From positions 2,957,501-3,021,500 of the forward strand of contig JADJEE010000012.1 of NCBI GenBank assembly GCA_016709225.1: DNA of 64,000 nucleotides. Reading direction: 5' to 3'. The translations under genes and the position numbers were made by a program. Shown here piece after piece: positions 8,715 through 16,640 of this stretch (positions within the stretch are counted from its first letter, which is position 1; the number at the start of each line of letters is the position of its first letter). The notes under the pieces are model-generated. The model saw only the letters and a list, made by a program, of their open reading frames with translations. It made no database searches and was not told the origin of the DNA. The stretch is from Deltaproteobacteria bacterium (GTDB lineage: Bacteria > Myxococcota_A > Polyangia > Nannocystales > Nannocystaceae).

Positions 8715-9010
8715 TCACTCGAGCGCGATCTCTGTGTCGGCTTCGAGCGGCTCGAGCTCGACGCGCAGCGAGTCGTCGGCCGCCGACCGCACGCGCCACG
8801 GATGGGTCGCCCAGGAGCCTAGACGTCGCAGCGAGGCCATCACTGCCCGCGCGAAGCATCGGCTGACACGGGAGAGCCGCGCCGCGTCGTAACCGAGTCG
8901 CACCGCCATTGGCCCGGCGAATGACAGCACCCACTGACGGTACCCGCATCGCGGAAGCAGTCGATCGACGAGCAAGGCAGCGCCCTCGCCCATGCGCCGG
9001 CCATGCCCTC
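8715..9010 (-). pseudogene. IS91-like transposase N-terminal fragment
   Basis: The minus strand encodes CGRGHGRRM, GEGAALLVDRLLPRCGYRQW and VLSFAGPM, followed by a helical stretch (LSRVSRCFARAVMASLRR). This resembles the region after the zinc finger in IS91-family transposases (GRRMAETAAHLVDHVLPxVPxRQWVLSxP). The frame then runs into unrelated sequence and stops at 8715, so only about 80 residues of the N-terminal part survive. Confidence 0.55.
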
Positions 9011-9104
9011 TGCCGCAGAGTGGTCGGCGTCATATGAGGGGATGCCTCAGCCTTTCGGCCCGAAGTTCCGAAGTCCAAGCCACGTCAGCTGGCAGCACGA
9101 GCAC

Positions 9105-9185
9105 GGGCACCGGCATGAGCACCATCCTGGCCCGCGTGTTTGCGATCGATCTCTCCGTCTGCCCACGATGCGGTGGACCCGAGCT
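9105..9185 (+). pseudogene. IS91-like transposase C-terminal scrap
   Basis: The plus strand encodes ILARVFAIDLSVCPRCGGP, matching the LLARVFAIDVTVCRRCGG motif in the remnant at 4850-5450. Similarity ends directly after this motif. The next ~175 bases (to 9361) hold no gene that I can support. Confidence 0.5.
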
Positions 9186-9361
9186 GTCGTCGCCGAGTTC
9201 GGCACGTACCCCGGCTCACGCCTCCGCCGCCTCACGCTCGACCCCAGGCCGCGGATACCCGCTTCGAGCATCTTCGGCTCCCGCTCGAAGCATCGATGAT
9301 CGCAGGCCCACCCTCGAATCGGATGTCGATTCGCAGGTTGTTGTGCGGCGTGGGACGCCGC

Positions 9362-10027
9362 TCACTCGAGCCCGAGTCGCTTCTTCATCGCCGCGAGGTC
9401 CTCATCCACCTGCTTCTCCCGCGCCTCGTCCTCACGGTCGATCCGCTCGGCCGCCCGTGCTGCACGAGCACGCGGATCGTCCCCTGCGGCATCGCCCAGC
9501 TCGACCTCGGTCGCCTCGCCGGTCCAGTAGTCGAGGCCCTGCGGCGGCAAGGGCACGATGCGATCCAACGCCCGCAGCTTCATCTTGCCGCTGTCGGGAT
9601 AGACGGCGATCTCGTCCGGATCGCGGTTGCCGATCGCGAGCAGGCGGCACGGCTCCGCGAAGGGATTCTCGAAGGCGTGCGCGATGCCGGTGTTGGCGGG
9701 GAAGCACACGTAGTCGCCGGGGCCCATGTCGTGACGATCGTCGCCCGAGCGCAGCACGCAGCGGCCGCTCAACACGTAGAAATGCTCTTCCTCCTTCACG
9801 TGCCAGTGGCGCGGGCAGCTCTGGCGACCGGGCGCGAGCTCGACGAGGTTCACGCCGATGCGCTGCGCGCCGCCCAGTGCACCGAGGTCGAGCTCACCGC
9901 CGCCGAAGCGCACGCCCTGCGCCCACCGATCCAGCGCCAGGGTTCCGCTGGCGAGAGGGACGTTGGGCGAGGGCGTGCGCTCGTGGCTCGAGCGTTCGAA
10001 GGTGGAGTCCCGGCGCGTGAACTTCAT
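9362..10027 (-). CDS. cupin-domain protein
   Basis: This is a 221-residue cytoplasmic protein. A conserved cupin barrel spans about residues 55-150. Motif 1 is HWHVKEEEHFYVLSGR (His74, His76, Glu80 and His82 as candidate metal ligands) and motif 2 is GPGDYVCFPANTGIAHAFEN. The pattern is that of the small cupin_2 group, which binds a metal and a small substrate such as a sugar derivative or auxin-like acid; the substrate cannot be read from the sequence. The C-terminal ~50 residues are charged and helical (RIDREDEAREKQVDEDLAAM), probably a coiled coil. It lies at the head of a run of minus-strand genes, but a 50-base gap separates it from the next. Confidence 0.75.
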   Translation of the reverse strand: MKFTRRDSTFERSSHERTPSPNVPLASGTLALDRWAQGVRFGGGELDLGALGGAQRIGVNLVELAPGRQSCPRHWHVKEEEHFYVLSGRCVLRSGDDRHDMGPGDYVCFPANTGIAHAFENPFAEPCRLLAIGNRDPDEIAVYPDSGKMKLRALDRIVPLPPQGLDYWTGEATEVELGDAAGDDPRARAARAAERIDREDEAREKQVDEDLAAMKKRLGLE

Positions 10028-10077
10028 GGCGAGCGCGACGGTACCGCGAAGGCCCGCGAGCGCCAGCCACGGCCACG

Positions 10078-10236
10078 TCAGCCGATGAGCGCCGCGATCG
10101 CGCCGACCAACAGGCCCAGCGCAGTCACAGCGACGAGGCTGGTGACGAAGCCGCGCGCAGCCTGACGCTCACCGATGAGGGCGATGGCTTGGGTGGTACG
10201 GGCGAGGGCGTGGGGGATCGTCGTGGGTTCGACCAT
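10078..10236 (-). CDS. small single-helix membrane protein
   Basis: This is a 52-residue protein starting at the ATG at 10236 (MVEPTTIPHALARTTQAIALIG...). The C-terminal half is one hydrophobic helix (VTSLVAVTALGLLVGAIAALIG) and the N-terminal half is amphipathic and polar. A longer in-frame start upstream adds low-quality sequence. No family was recognised. It follows the candidate selenoprotein gene by 52 bases on the same strand. Confidence 0.45.
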   Translation of the reverse strand: MVEPTTIPHALARTTQAIALIGERQAARGFVTSLVAVTALGLLVGAIAALIG

Positions 10237-10288
10237 GGCGGGTGCGTCTCTCCAGGAGCGCGGGCTCGACAACCCGCTCCAGGAGTCA

Positions 10289-10882
10289 CTATTCCGCAGG
10301 CCCGGACTTGGGTTGGTTGCGCCGGCGTGCGCGCGGCTGCCAGCCACCCGAGGGCGCGGCGACGCCGTCGAGCGCCTCGAGCACCGCCTCGGGCGCCGGC
10401 CGATCGGGCACGTACTCGCCGACGTGACGCCACGTGATGCGGCCGTCGGGGGCGATCACGAAGATCGATGGGATCGCGATCTCCTGACTGGCCATGCGCA
10501 CGCCGTAGCGTGCGGCGACCTCGGCCGCGGTGTCCTGCAGCAGCGGGAACGGCACGTGGTGCGTGGCCGCGAATGCCTTCGACTCGGGAGCCTCGTCGGC
10601 GCTGAGGCCCACCAGCGTGGCGTGCCGTGACGCGAGCTCGTCTTGGATGGTGCGCAGGCCGGCGAACTGCCGGCGACAGAAGGTTCACCACCAGCCGCGA
10701 TAGAACACCAGCACCACCGGGCCGCGGCTGCGCAGCTGCGCGAGGCTCACGGGGTTGCCGTCGGCGTCCGGCAGCGTGAACTCGGGCGCGACCTCGCGGG
10801 GCTGCTCGGCATCGGCGCGCAGTCGACAGGCGAGCATGCAGAGCGTGGCCACGAGCCAGAGCCGTCGAGTCATTGCGCCCAT
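10289..10882 (-). CDS. AhpC/TSA-type peroxiredoxin, candidate selenoprotein (in-frame TGA)
   Basis: The frame runs from an ATG at 10882 to 10289 with a single in-frame TGA at 10687-10685. Reading through gives a 197-residue thioredoxin-fold peroxiredoxin. It begins with an export signal (TRRLWLVATLCMLAC), then APEFTLPDADGNPVSLAQL, then VVLVFYRGWW-U66-TFCRRQF, and ends with PSIFVIAPDGRITWRHVG. Relatives carry Cys at the TGA position (the WCPFC-type redox motif), with the second Cys (Cys69) kept, so TGA most likely encodes selenocysteine. The downstream part stays in the same frame and keeps family motifs, which argues against a decayed gene. A hairpin fitting the bacterial SECIS rules follows the TGA. 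It would reduce peroxides in the periplasm or membrane. No selA/B/C/D genes are in this window. A nonsense mutation or base-calling error is the alternative. Confidence 0.7.
10658..10674 (-). promoter_or_regulatory. SECIS-like hairpin after the TGA
   Basis: In the mRNA the sequence GCCGGC-AGUUC-GCCGGC forms a perfect 6-bp stem with a 5-nt loop. The loop starts 16 nt after the UGA, and G is its second base. Bacterial SECIS elements bind SelB and typically need an apical-loop G in the first two positions at 16-37 nt from UGA, so both rules are met. GCCGGC is self-complementary and common in high-G+C DNA, so chance is possible. Confidence 0.55.
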
Positions 10883-11054
10883 GATCCGGGTGCCAGCTCA
10901 CGCTCCGCAAGCGCGGCGTGGGGGCCGGCCCAGACCACCCCGTGGCCCCCCGCTGGGCCCCGCGATCGTCGCCTCAGAAAAATCGCGACATGCGAGGGGC
11001 GACGGCATCGACGGGTGCCGCCCACCGAACGCGCGCGGCGAAACGAGCCACACC

Positions 11055-11543
11055 ATGTTCCGCAAGTACTCCTTCCACGTCCTCGCCACCCTCGTCCTGT
11101 GCGCCGCGCCGATCGGCTGCGACGACGACGACGACGGCGACTCGGGCAACGACACCAACAACGACTCGGGCAACAACGACTCGGGCAACAACGACTCCGG
11201 CAACAACGACTCGGGCAACAACGACTCGGGCAACAACGACTCGGGCAACAACGACTCCGGCAACAACGACTCGGGCAACGACTCGGGCAACGACAGCGGC
11301 AACGACTCGGGCAACGACAGCGGCAACGACTCGGGCAACGACGTGTGCCTCGATCCCGGCGACGACTGCGACATCAACGGCGACTGCTGCGGCTTCGACG
11401 ACGGCATGACGGTGTGCACGCAGTTCGACGGGCCCAAGGTCTGCGCCGATCTGTGCGACGACGGCAGCCAGTGCAACAGCGGCTGCTGCGTGTCGATCGA
11501 CATCGGCGGCGGCGTGTGTGCGCCGTCGAGCTTCTGCGAGTAG
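11055..11543 (+). CDS. lipoprotein with NNDSG repeats and Cys-rich tail
   Basis: This is a 162-residue lipoprotein. A signal peptide ends in AAPIGC (Cys22) and is followed by an acidic run (DDDDDGD). Thirteen short repeats come next, eight NNDSG and five NDSG. A C-terminal domain of about 65 residues holds about twelve Cys (CLDPGDDCDINGDCC...CADLC...CNSGCC...CAPSSFC), a spacing that suggests disulphide-rich folding similar to small secreted Cys-knot domains of myxobacteria. The repeat part is likely an extended spacer lifting the domain off the outer membrane. The ATG at 11055 is the only sensible start. No enzymatic role is visible. Confidence 0.75.
   Translation: MFRKYSFHVLATLVLCAAPIGCDDDDDGDSGNDTNNDSGNNDSGNNDSGNNDSGNNDSGNNDSGNNDSGNNDSGNDSGNDSGNDSGNDSGNDSGNDVCLDPGDDCDINGDCCGFDDGMTVCTQFDGPKVCADLCDDGSQCNSGCCVSIDIGGGVCAPSSFCE
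11157..11336 (+). repeat. in-frame tandem repeats, 8 x 15 bp then 5 x 12 bp
   Basis: Eight AACAACGACTCSGGC units (15 bp) are followed by five 12-bp units alternating AACGACTCGGGC and AACGACAGCGGC. The TCG/TCC variants show that units 1-4 (11157-11216) are an exact copy of units 5-8 (11217-11276), so a 60-bp block was duplicated. All periods are multiples of three, so changes in copy number keep the frame. Confidence 0.9.
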
Positions 11544-11662
11544 CTCGGGTGGTGGCGACGTCGGTGGTGGCCGGCGTCGCGGACCCACGCGGGGCAGGGA
11601 TCGCAGCCTCGGCGCTTCGGCCTTGTCGCCGGGCGCCGAAAGCCCGCACACTTCCCCCGCCC

Positions 11663-13771
11663 ATGCGCTCGCTCGTCGCCTCCGTCTCGCTGCTCGTGCT
11701 CGGCTGTGCGCCCCCGAACAAGGCCACGCCCTATCCGAAGACCGAGGTGCCGGACGCGGGCGGGACCGCGACCCCCGAGCCCGAGCCCGACACCGCGCCG
11801 CAGGCGTCCGGCGTCGTGCACTACTTCGATCGCGAGGTCGATCTCGAGCCGTTCCTGGTCGGCTTCCCCTACGGTCGCTTCCGTCCGAGCCTGAAGACCA
11901 AGGCGCTCTTCTACTTCGCGCTTGGCGACGCCTACACGCTGAAGATGCTGCCGCTCGCGCAGCCCGGCGCGCGCTGGGACCTCGCGGTCGGCAAGACCAT
12001 CAGCGACGTCGACTGGTCCAAGCGCAGCCTGTGGTCGATCCATCACCACGCCCAGAGCAACAGCCTGTGGCTGCATGCGGATGCATCGAACGACGAGAAG
12101 ATGAACCTGTGGCGGCTGTCGCTCGACGACGGCAAGCTCGAGCAGGTCACCGACCATGACTACGTCTACGGCCTCGGCTTCAGCGAGGACGGCACGCTCC
12201 TGGCGTACCTGCCCCGCAGCGGCACCAAGGCACCGTTTCGCAGCTGCTTGCGGGTGCGCGAGGTCGCCAGCGGCAACGAGCGCGAGATCCTCTGCGACGA
12301 CGCGGCGCTGACCTTCACGTGGAGCGACCTGCACTTCTCGCCCGACAACAAAGAGGTCTACTTCAACGCGCAGACCAAGGGCGATCGCAACCGCGAGCAG
12401 CTCGTCCGCGTGGCGCTCGACGCCGCCAAGCCGAAGCTGCAGCTGGTGACCAACGCCCGCGCGCGGCGCAGCCACCTCGAGGTGCTCGATGGCTGGGTCG
12501 GTGACGAGCTGGTCTACGTCGCCAACGACGACGGCTTCGCCAACCTCTACGCGTGGTCGCGCAAGACCCGACGCACGCGCGCGCTGTCCAAGTTCACCGA
12601 GGACATCAGCTCGGCCGAGCTGACGGCGCGCGGCGTGGTCGCGGTGCACCGCACGCCCGCGGGATCGACACTCGCGGTCATCGATCCCGTGGGCGGCAAG
12701 ACCCTCTCGGAGCAGCGTCTGCCGGGCTCGGCCGATGTCATCGATGGCTTCGGTGATCGGGCTCTCGTGACGCAGGAGTCGCCCGACATCTTGCTCGAGG
12801 GTGTCGAGCTCGGGCTCGACGCGATCGCGAGCGGCAAGCCCCCGGGTGCCACCGTGGTGGTCGCGCCCGACGACGCGCTGCAGCGCAAGGTCGTCGCGTG
12901 CAAGGCCGAGCGGGTGTCGATCCCGACCTTCGACGTCGACCCCAAGACCCGCAAGCCCCGCGAGCTGCACGCGTTCCTGCTGACCCCGCGTACGCCGCTG
13001 GCGGATGCCGGCCAGCGCCTGGCGATGATCACGTCGTTCTACGGCGGTGACAATGCGTACAGCGAGTTCGATCAGATCATGTGCGCGGCGGGGTTGACGG
13101 TGTTGTCGCCCAGCGTGCGCGGCAGCTCGGGCTTCGGTCGCGACTTCGCGGCGCTCAACGATCGCGATCTGGGCGGCGACGAGATCGTCGATCTGTTCCA
13201 CGTCGCGCGCTGGCTCGAGCAGCGCACCGGCCTCGATGCGCGCCACATCGGCGTGTACGGCGGCAGCCACGGCGGCTACGCGACCATGCGCGCGCTGACC
13301 TTCCCGCCGGCGACCAACGGCCGCAACGAGTTCTATGCGTTCGGCTTCGGGCTGGCGCACGCGGGCTTCTCCGACATCGAGAGTTTCCACGACAAGTGCA
13401 ACATCCCCGACTGGGTCGTGCTCGAGAGTGGCGATCCCAAGGTGCCCGCCGATCGCACGCGCATGCACGACCGCAGCCCGCTGACCCACGTCGAGCGTCT
13501 GCGCATGCCGATCCTGCTCACCCACGGCAGCAACGACTGGCGCGTGCCGGTGCAGGAGAGCCGGCAGTTCGCCGACAAGGCCAAGGCGCTCGACCTGCCG
13601 GTCTACTACGTCGAGTTCGAAGGCCAAGGCCATCGCATCGAGGGCCTCGCGCTGCAGAAGCAGCTGTTCCAGACCCGCTTCGACTTCCTCATGGCGGTCG
13701 TCAAGGCCGCCGCAAAGGACGCTGCGGGCGCGGGCGCAGATGCGGCGAGTGAGCCTGCGGCGAAGCCGTAG
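11663..13771 (+). CDS. S9 family (prolyl oligopeptidase-type) peptidase, lipoprotein
   Basis: This is a 702-residue exported serine peptidase. Residues 1-15 form a lipoprotein signal (SLVASVSLLVLGC). Residues about 60-420 resemble the S9 beta-propeller (GLGFSEDGTLLAYLP, DLHFSPDNKEVYFN), and about 440-680 form the alpha/beta-hydrolase domain. The triad is visible in the usual order: Ser535 in YGGSHGGYATMRAL, Asp625 in HGSNDWRVP and His657 in GQGHRIEG. Family members cleave short peptides after Pro or similar residues. The C-terminal tail (AAAKDAAGAGADAASEPAAKP) is Ala-rich and probably disordered. The gene stands alone, with a 119-base gap before and a hairpin after it. Confidence 0.85.
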   Translation: MRSLVASVSLLVLGCAPPNKATPYPKTEVPDAGGTATPEPEPDTAPQASGVVHYFDREVDLEPFLVGFPYGRFRPSLKTKALFYFALGDAYTLKMLPLAQPGARWDLAVGKTISDVDWSKRSLWSIHHHAQSNSLWLHADASNDEKMNLWRLSLDDGKLEQVTDHDYVYGLGFSEDGTLLAYLPRSGTKAPFRSCLRVREVASGNEREILCDDAALTFTWSDLHFSPDNKEVYFNAQTKGDRNREQLVRVALDAAKPKLQLVTNARARRSHLEVLDGWVGDELVYVANDDGFANLYAWSRKTRRTRALSKFTEDISSAELTARGVVAVHRTPAGSTLAVIDPVGGKTLSEQRLPGSADVIDGFGDRALVTQESPDILLEGVELGLDAIASGKPPGATVVVAPDDALQRKVVACKAERVSIPTFDVDPKTRKPRELHAFLLTPRTPLADAGQRLAMITSFYGGDNAYSEFDQIMCAAGLTVLSPSVRGSSGFGRDFAALNDRDLGGDEIVDLFHVARWLEQRTGLDARHIGVYGGSHGGYATMRALTFPPATNGRNEFYAFGFGLAHAGFSDIESFHDKCNIPDWVVLESGDPKVPADRTRMHDRSPLTHVERLRMPILLTHGSNDWRVPVQESRQFADKAKALDLPVYYVEFEGQGHRIEGLALQKQLFQTRFDFLMAVVKAAAKDAAGAGADAASEPAAKP

Positions 13772-13787
13772 CGAGTGGTGGCCCCTT

Positions 13788-13803
13788 GGGCGCCTCGGCG
13801 CCC
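13788..13803 (+). terminator. GC-rich hairpin after S9 peptidase gene
   Basis: GGGCGCC-TC-GGCGCCC is a perfect inverted repeat 17 bases after the stop. There is no T-run, which is common in high-G+C genomes, so it is only a possible terminator. Confidence 0.35.
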
Positions 13804-13943
13804 ACGCCGTCCGTTGCGTGGGAGCGCAGGGCGCCTTTCGGTGCGTCCGCTCACGGGCGAGCGTGCGCGCGATGCATTGCGCACGGTTTGCGGCGTGCCG
13901 CGGGGTTGCGGAGGCCCCCCCGTGTTAGTGTCGAAGCCTATCG

Positions 13944-16640
13944 ATGGCCTCGATGCTGCTGGTCGCCCTGCTCGACGACAAGGCGCGCTATCCGACCGTG
14001 CCGCCCGAGTTCGGGGTGCAGGTGGGGTGGCTGTTCTTCGCGTTCGCCGCCGTGATGGTGGCGTGGGCGTGGACGCGCGCCGACTCGGTTCGCCGCTCGC
14101 TGCTGGCGCTCGAGGACCCACGGACCTTCGCGGTGCTGCGCATCGGCTTCGCGATCATGACCATCGTCTGCTTCCTCAACCTCGCGCCGTACTGGCGGAT
14201 GTTGTGGAGCGACGAGGGCATCTTCGACCTCGCCTATGCCGAAGATCGCATGGGGCGCTCGGCGCTGCGCGGCTGGAACCCCGAAGAGGGCTTCTTCGAT
14301 CTGTGGGCGGTGGTCTGCTTCCTGTGGAACAAGCCGTCGTTCCTGTACATGCACGGCAGCCCCGAGTTCGTGGTGTGGCACATGATGGCGCTGTTCGGCG
14401 CGTGCGCGCTGTTCGGCCTCGGCGTTGCCACGCGCGTGAGCGGTGTGGTCGCGTGGTTGCTGATGAGCAGCGTGTACAACCGCAACGCGCTGTACTGGGA
14501 GGGCACCGACACCGTCTATCGGTGCTTCTGGCTGATCCTGTTGTTCGCGAAGACCGGCCACGCATGGAGCTTCGACAACTGGTGGCGCTGTCGAAGGCTG
14601 CGCAAGCAAGGGCGCCTGCAGGACCCGGACGATCCCGAGGCCCTCGCACCCGATGGCCGCAAGCGCGAGCCCATCTATCGCCTGATTCCGGCGTGGCCGC
14701 GGTGGCTGTTCATGCTGCAGCTCGCGGGGCTGTACTGCTCGACCGGCAGCGTCAAGACCGGTGACGTGTGGGCCAAGGGTGACGCGCTCTACTACGCGCT
14801 CAACATGGACCACTTCTACCGCTTCGAGGGCATCACCCAGGCGGTCTCTTCGGTGTTCGCGACCAACCTCTTCCGGCTGAACACGTGGGTCACGCACTGG
14901 TGGGAGCGGCTGTTCCCGCTGCTCATCGTCGGCGAGATCCTGCGCTTCGGGCTGAAGCACCAGCACGACGCATGGTGGCAGCGGCAGAGCCAGGGGCCGC
15001 GGCTGTGGCTCGGCCGGGCGTTGCTCGCCACCGGCTACGGCATCGCGTACTGGGTCGTGTACATCACGCTGCCGTTCTGCCTGTCGATGGTGAACGACAC
15101 GCCGCAGGACCCGACGCGCCCGCTGTTCAAGCTGCACATGGCGATGGGCGTGGCGGTGCCGGCGTTCGTGGTGGTGTGGTACGTGCTGCGCCGCTGGCCG
15201 CTGGTGCTGTTCCGCGGCGGCCGCAGCCTCGGCCCGCTGACGCGTCGCTTCGCGTGGCTGCGGCTGCCGGAGATCCGCATCAGCAACGAGAGCCTGCGCC
15301 GCTGGCTGCTCGGGCGTCGGCTGTGGCTGACGCTGGGCTTCTTCTTCCACGGCTTCCTGATCCTGTTCATGAACATCGGCATGTTCCCGTTCATCATGCT
15401 GATGACGTACGCCGCGTTCGTGACGGGCGACGAGTACGCGCGCATGTTCGGGCGCTGGGCCGCGTGGCTGCGACGACCGGGCCTGCTCCGGACGCGGCTG
15501 CGACTGGCCCGCCTCGCGCCGCCCGAGCGCGCGTTCATCCCCGCCGAGGATCCGGCGCGCGTGGTGCCCAAGGGCCGCCGCTTCCCCGATCTGCTGGTGC
15601 TGCTGTTCGGCTTGGTCGGTGCGTATCTGATCTACGCCCGCGTGGGCAAGGAGCCGTGGATCGGCAGCGCGACCAAGTGGTGGCTCGGCACCATCGTGCT
15701 GGCCGCGGTGCTGCTGCGATTCCTGCGACCGCGCGGCGCCGAGCTGGCCGCTGCCAAGGAGCCGCCGGCGCTGGCCTACGGCGCACCCGGGCGCGCGCTG
15801 GCGCTGTTCGCATTCTGCTTCCACACCGGCGCGGTCGGGCTGCACCTGTTCCCGCCCTTCGGCGTGTTCAACACCTGGCGCTCGCCGGCGAAGACCGTGT
15901 TCGGCTCGTGGCTGTCGGTCAGCGCGACCTCGCAGAGCTGGGAGATGTTCGCGCCCAACCCCCCGCGCAGCAACCAGTTCATGAAGACCGTGGTGGTCGA
16001 GGACGACGGCGATCGCTGGGACCTGCGCAACAACTCGTTCGAGTACCGGCCCAACCCGTGGATCTGGAACGATCGCATGCGCAAGATGCAGCGGCGCATG
16101 GTCGGCAAGGGCAAGTGGTACCTGCGCTACTGGGTCGACTTCCAGTGCCGCGAGTGGGCGCTACGCACCGGTGAGACGCCCAAGGAGATCGAGATCTGGT
16201 CGATCACCACGCGCATCCCTACGCCCGAGGTGGTCAACGTGTGGCAGCCCAAGCGCTTCAAGGGCCGCCGCGACGTGTCGGGTGCGATCACGGGGCAGCC
16301 CTACGATCCGCGGGCGCTGAACGTGAAGGAGACCCACGTGCAGACCCATCCATGTGGCAAGAGTGGCGCGCTGCCGCTGTACATGAAGGAGCGCTACGAG
16401 TTGCCGATTACCGAGGCCGATCGCGAGGCCGACGCGCAGGAGCAGGCCAAGCGACAGCGCCAGTACGACAGCCGTCGCAAGACCTGGGACAACCGCACCG
16501 ACTTCGGCCGTGAGCCCGAGTCGACCGAAGAACGACGCGCCCGCATGGAACGCCAGCAACGCGAGCGACAGGCCGACGACCTCGAGAAGAAGATCGAGGC
16601 CGCACAGGAAGAGCCCGAGGGCGACGAGGAGAACAGCTGA
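13944..16640 (+). CDS. HTTM (vitamin K gamma-carboxylase-like) membrane protein fused to soluble C-terminal domain
   Basis: This is an 898-residue protein. The first ~640 residues have about ten to twelve hydrophobic helices with HTTM landmarks: EDPRTFAVLRIGFAIM near the start, WPRWLFMLQLAGLYCSTGSVK, then WAKGDALYYALNMDHFYRF. HTTM proteins are relatives of gamma-glutamyl carboxylase, mostly of unknown activity in bacteria. From about residue 640 a soluble domain follows, with SQSWEMFAPNPPRSNQFMK and FQCREWALRTGETPKEIEIW, and a charged coiled-coil tail. That domain is homologous to the separate protein encoded next. The stop overlaps the next start (TGATG), so it heads an operon. A role in modifying or moving a membrane or secreted substrate is inferred only. 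Confidence 0.7.
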   Translation: MASMLLVALLDDKARYPTVPPEFGVQVGWLFFAFAAVMVAWAWTRADSVRRSLLALEDPRTFAVLRIGFAIMTIVCFLNLAPYWRMLWSDEGIFDLAYAEDRMGRSALRGWNPEEGFFDLWAVVCFLWNKPSFLYMHGSPEFVVWHMMALFGACALFGLGVATRVSGVVAWLLMSSVYNRNALYWEGTDTVYRCFWLILLFAKTGHAWSFDNWWRCRRLRKQGRLQDPDDPEALAPDGRKREPIYRLIPAWPRWLFMLQLAGLYCSTGSVKTGDVWAKGDALYYALNMDHFYRFEGITQAVSSVFATNLFRLNTWVTHWWERLFPLLIVGEILRFGLKHQHDAWWQRQSQGPRLWLGRALLATGYGIAYWVVYITLPFCLSMVNDTPQDPTRPLFKLHMAMGVAVPAFVVVWYVLRRWPLVLFRGGRSLGPLTRRFAWLRLPEIRISNESLRRWLLGRRLWLTLGFFFHGFLILFMNIGMFPFIMLMTYAAFVTGDEYARMFGRWAAWLRRPGLLRTRLRLARLAPPERAFIPAEDPARVVPKGRRFPDLLVLLFGLVGAYLIYARVGKEPWIGSATKWWLGTIVLAAVLLRFLRPRGAELAAAKEPPALAYGAPGRALALFAFCFHTGAVGLHLFPPFGVFNTWRSPAKTVFGSWLSVSATSQSWEMFAPNPPRSNQFMKTVVVEDDGDRWDLRNNSFEYRPNPWIWNDRMRKMQRRMVGKGKWYLRYWVDFQCREWALRTGETPKEIEIWSITTRIPTPEVVNVWQPKRFKGRRDVSGAITGQPYDPRALNVKETHVQTHPCGKSGALPLYMKERYELPITEADREADAQEQAKRQRQYDSRRKTWDNRTDFGREPESTEERRARMERQQRERQADDLEKKIEAAQEEPEGDEENS

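Noticed and set aside
10685..10687. TGA in the peroxiredoxin gene as an ordinary nonsense mutation
   Set aside because: It was considered, but the exact active-site position, the intact frame after it and the SECIS-like hairpin make selenocysteine the better reading; kept as an alternative in the entry.
11157..11336. Repeat array as a CRISPR
   Set aside because: The units are contiguous 12-15-bp in-frame codons with no spacers.
10898..13633. Long minus-strand frame opposite the S9 peptidase
   Set aside because: It is antisense to a gene with a clear Ser-Asp-His triad; such frames arise from high third-position G+C.
10643..13771. One continuous plus-strand frame of over 1000 codons
   Set aside because: Its first ~340 codons run antisense to the peroxiredoxin gene and through the repeat array in another frame; the real gene begins at the lipoprotein signal at 11663.
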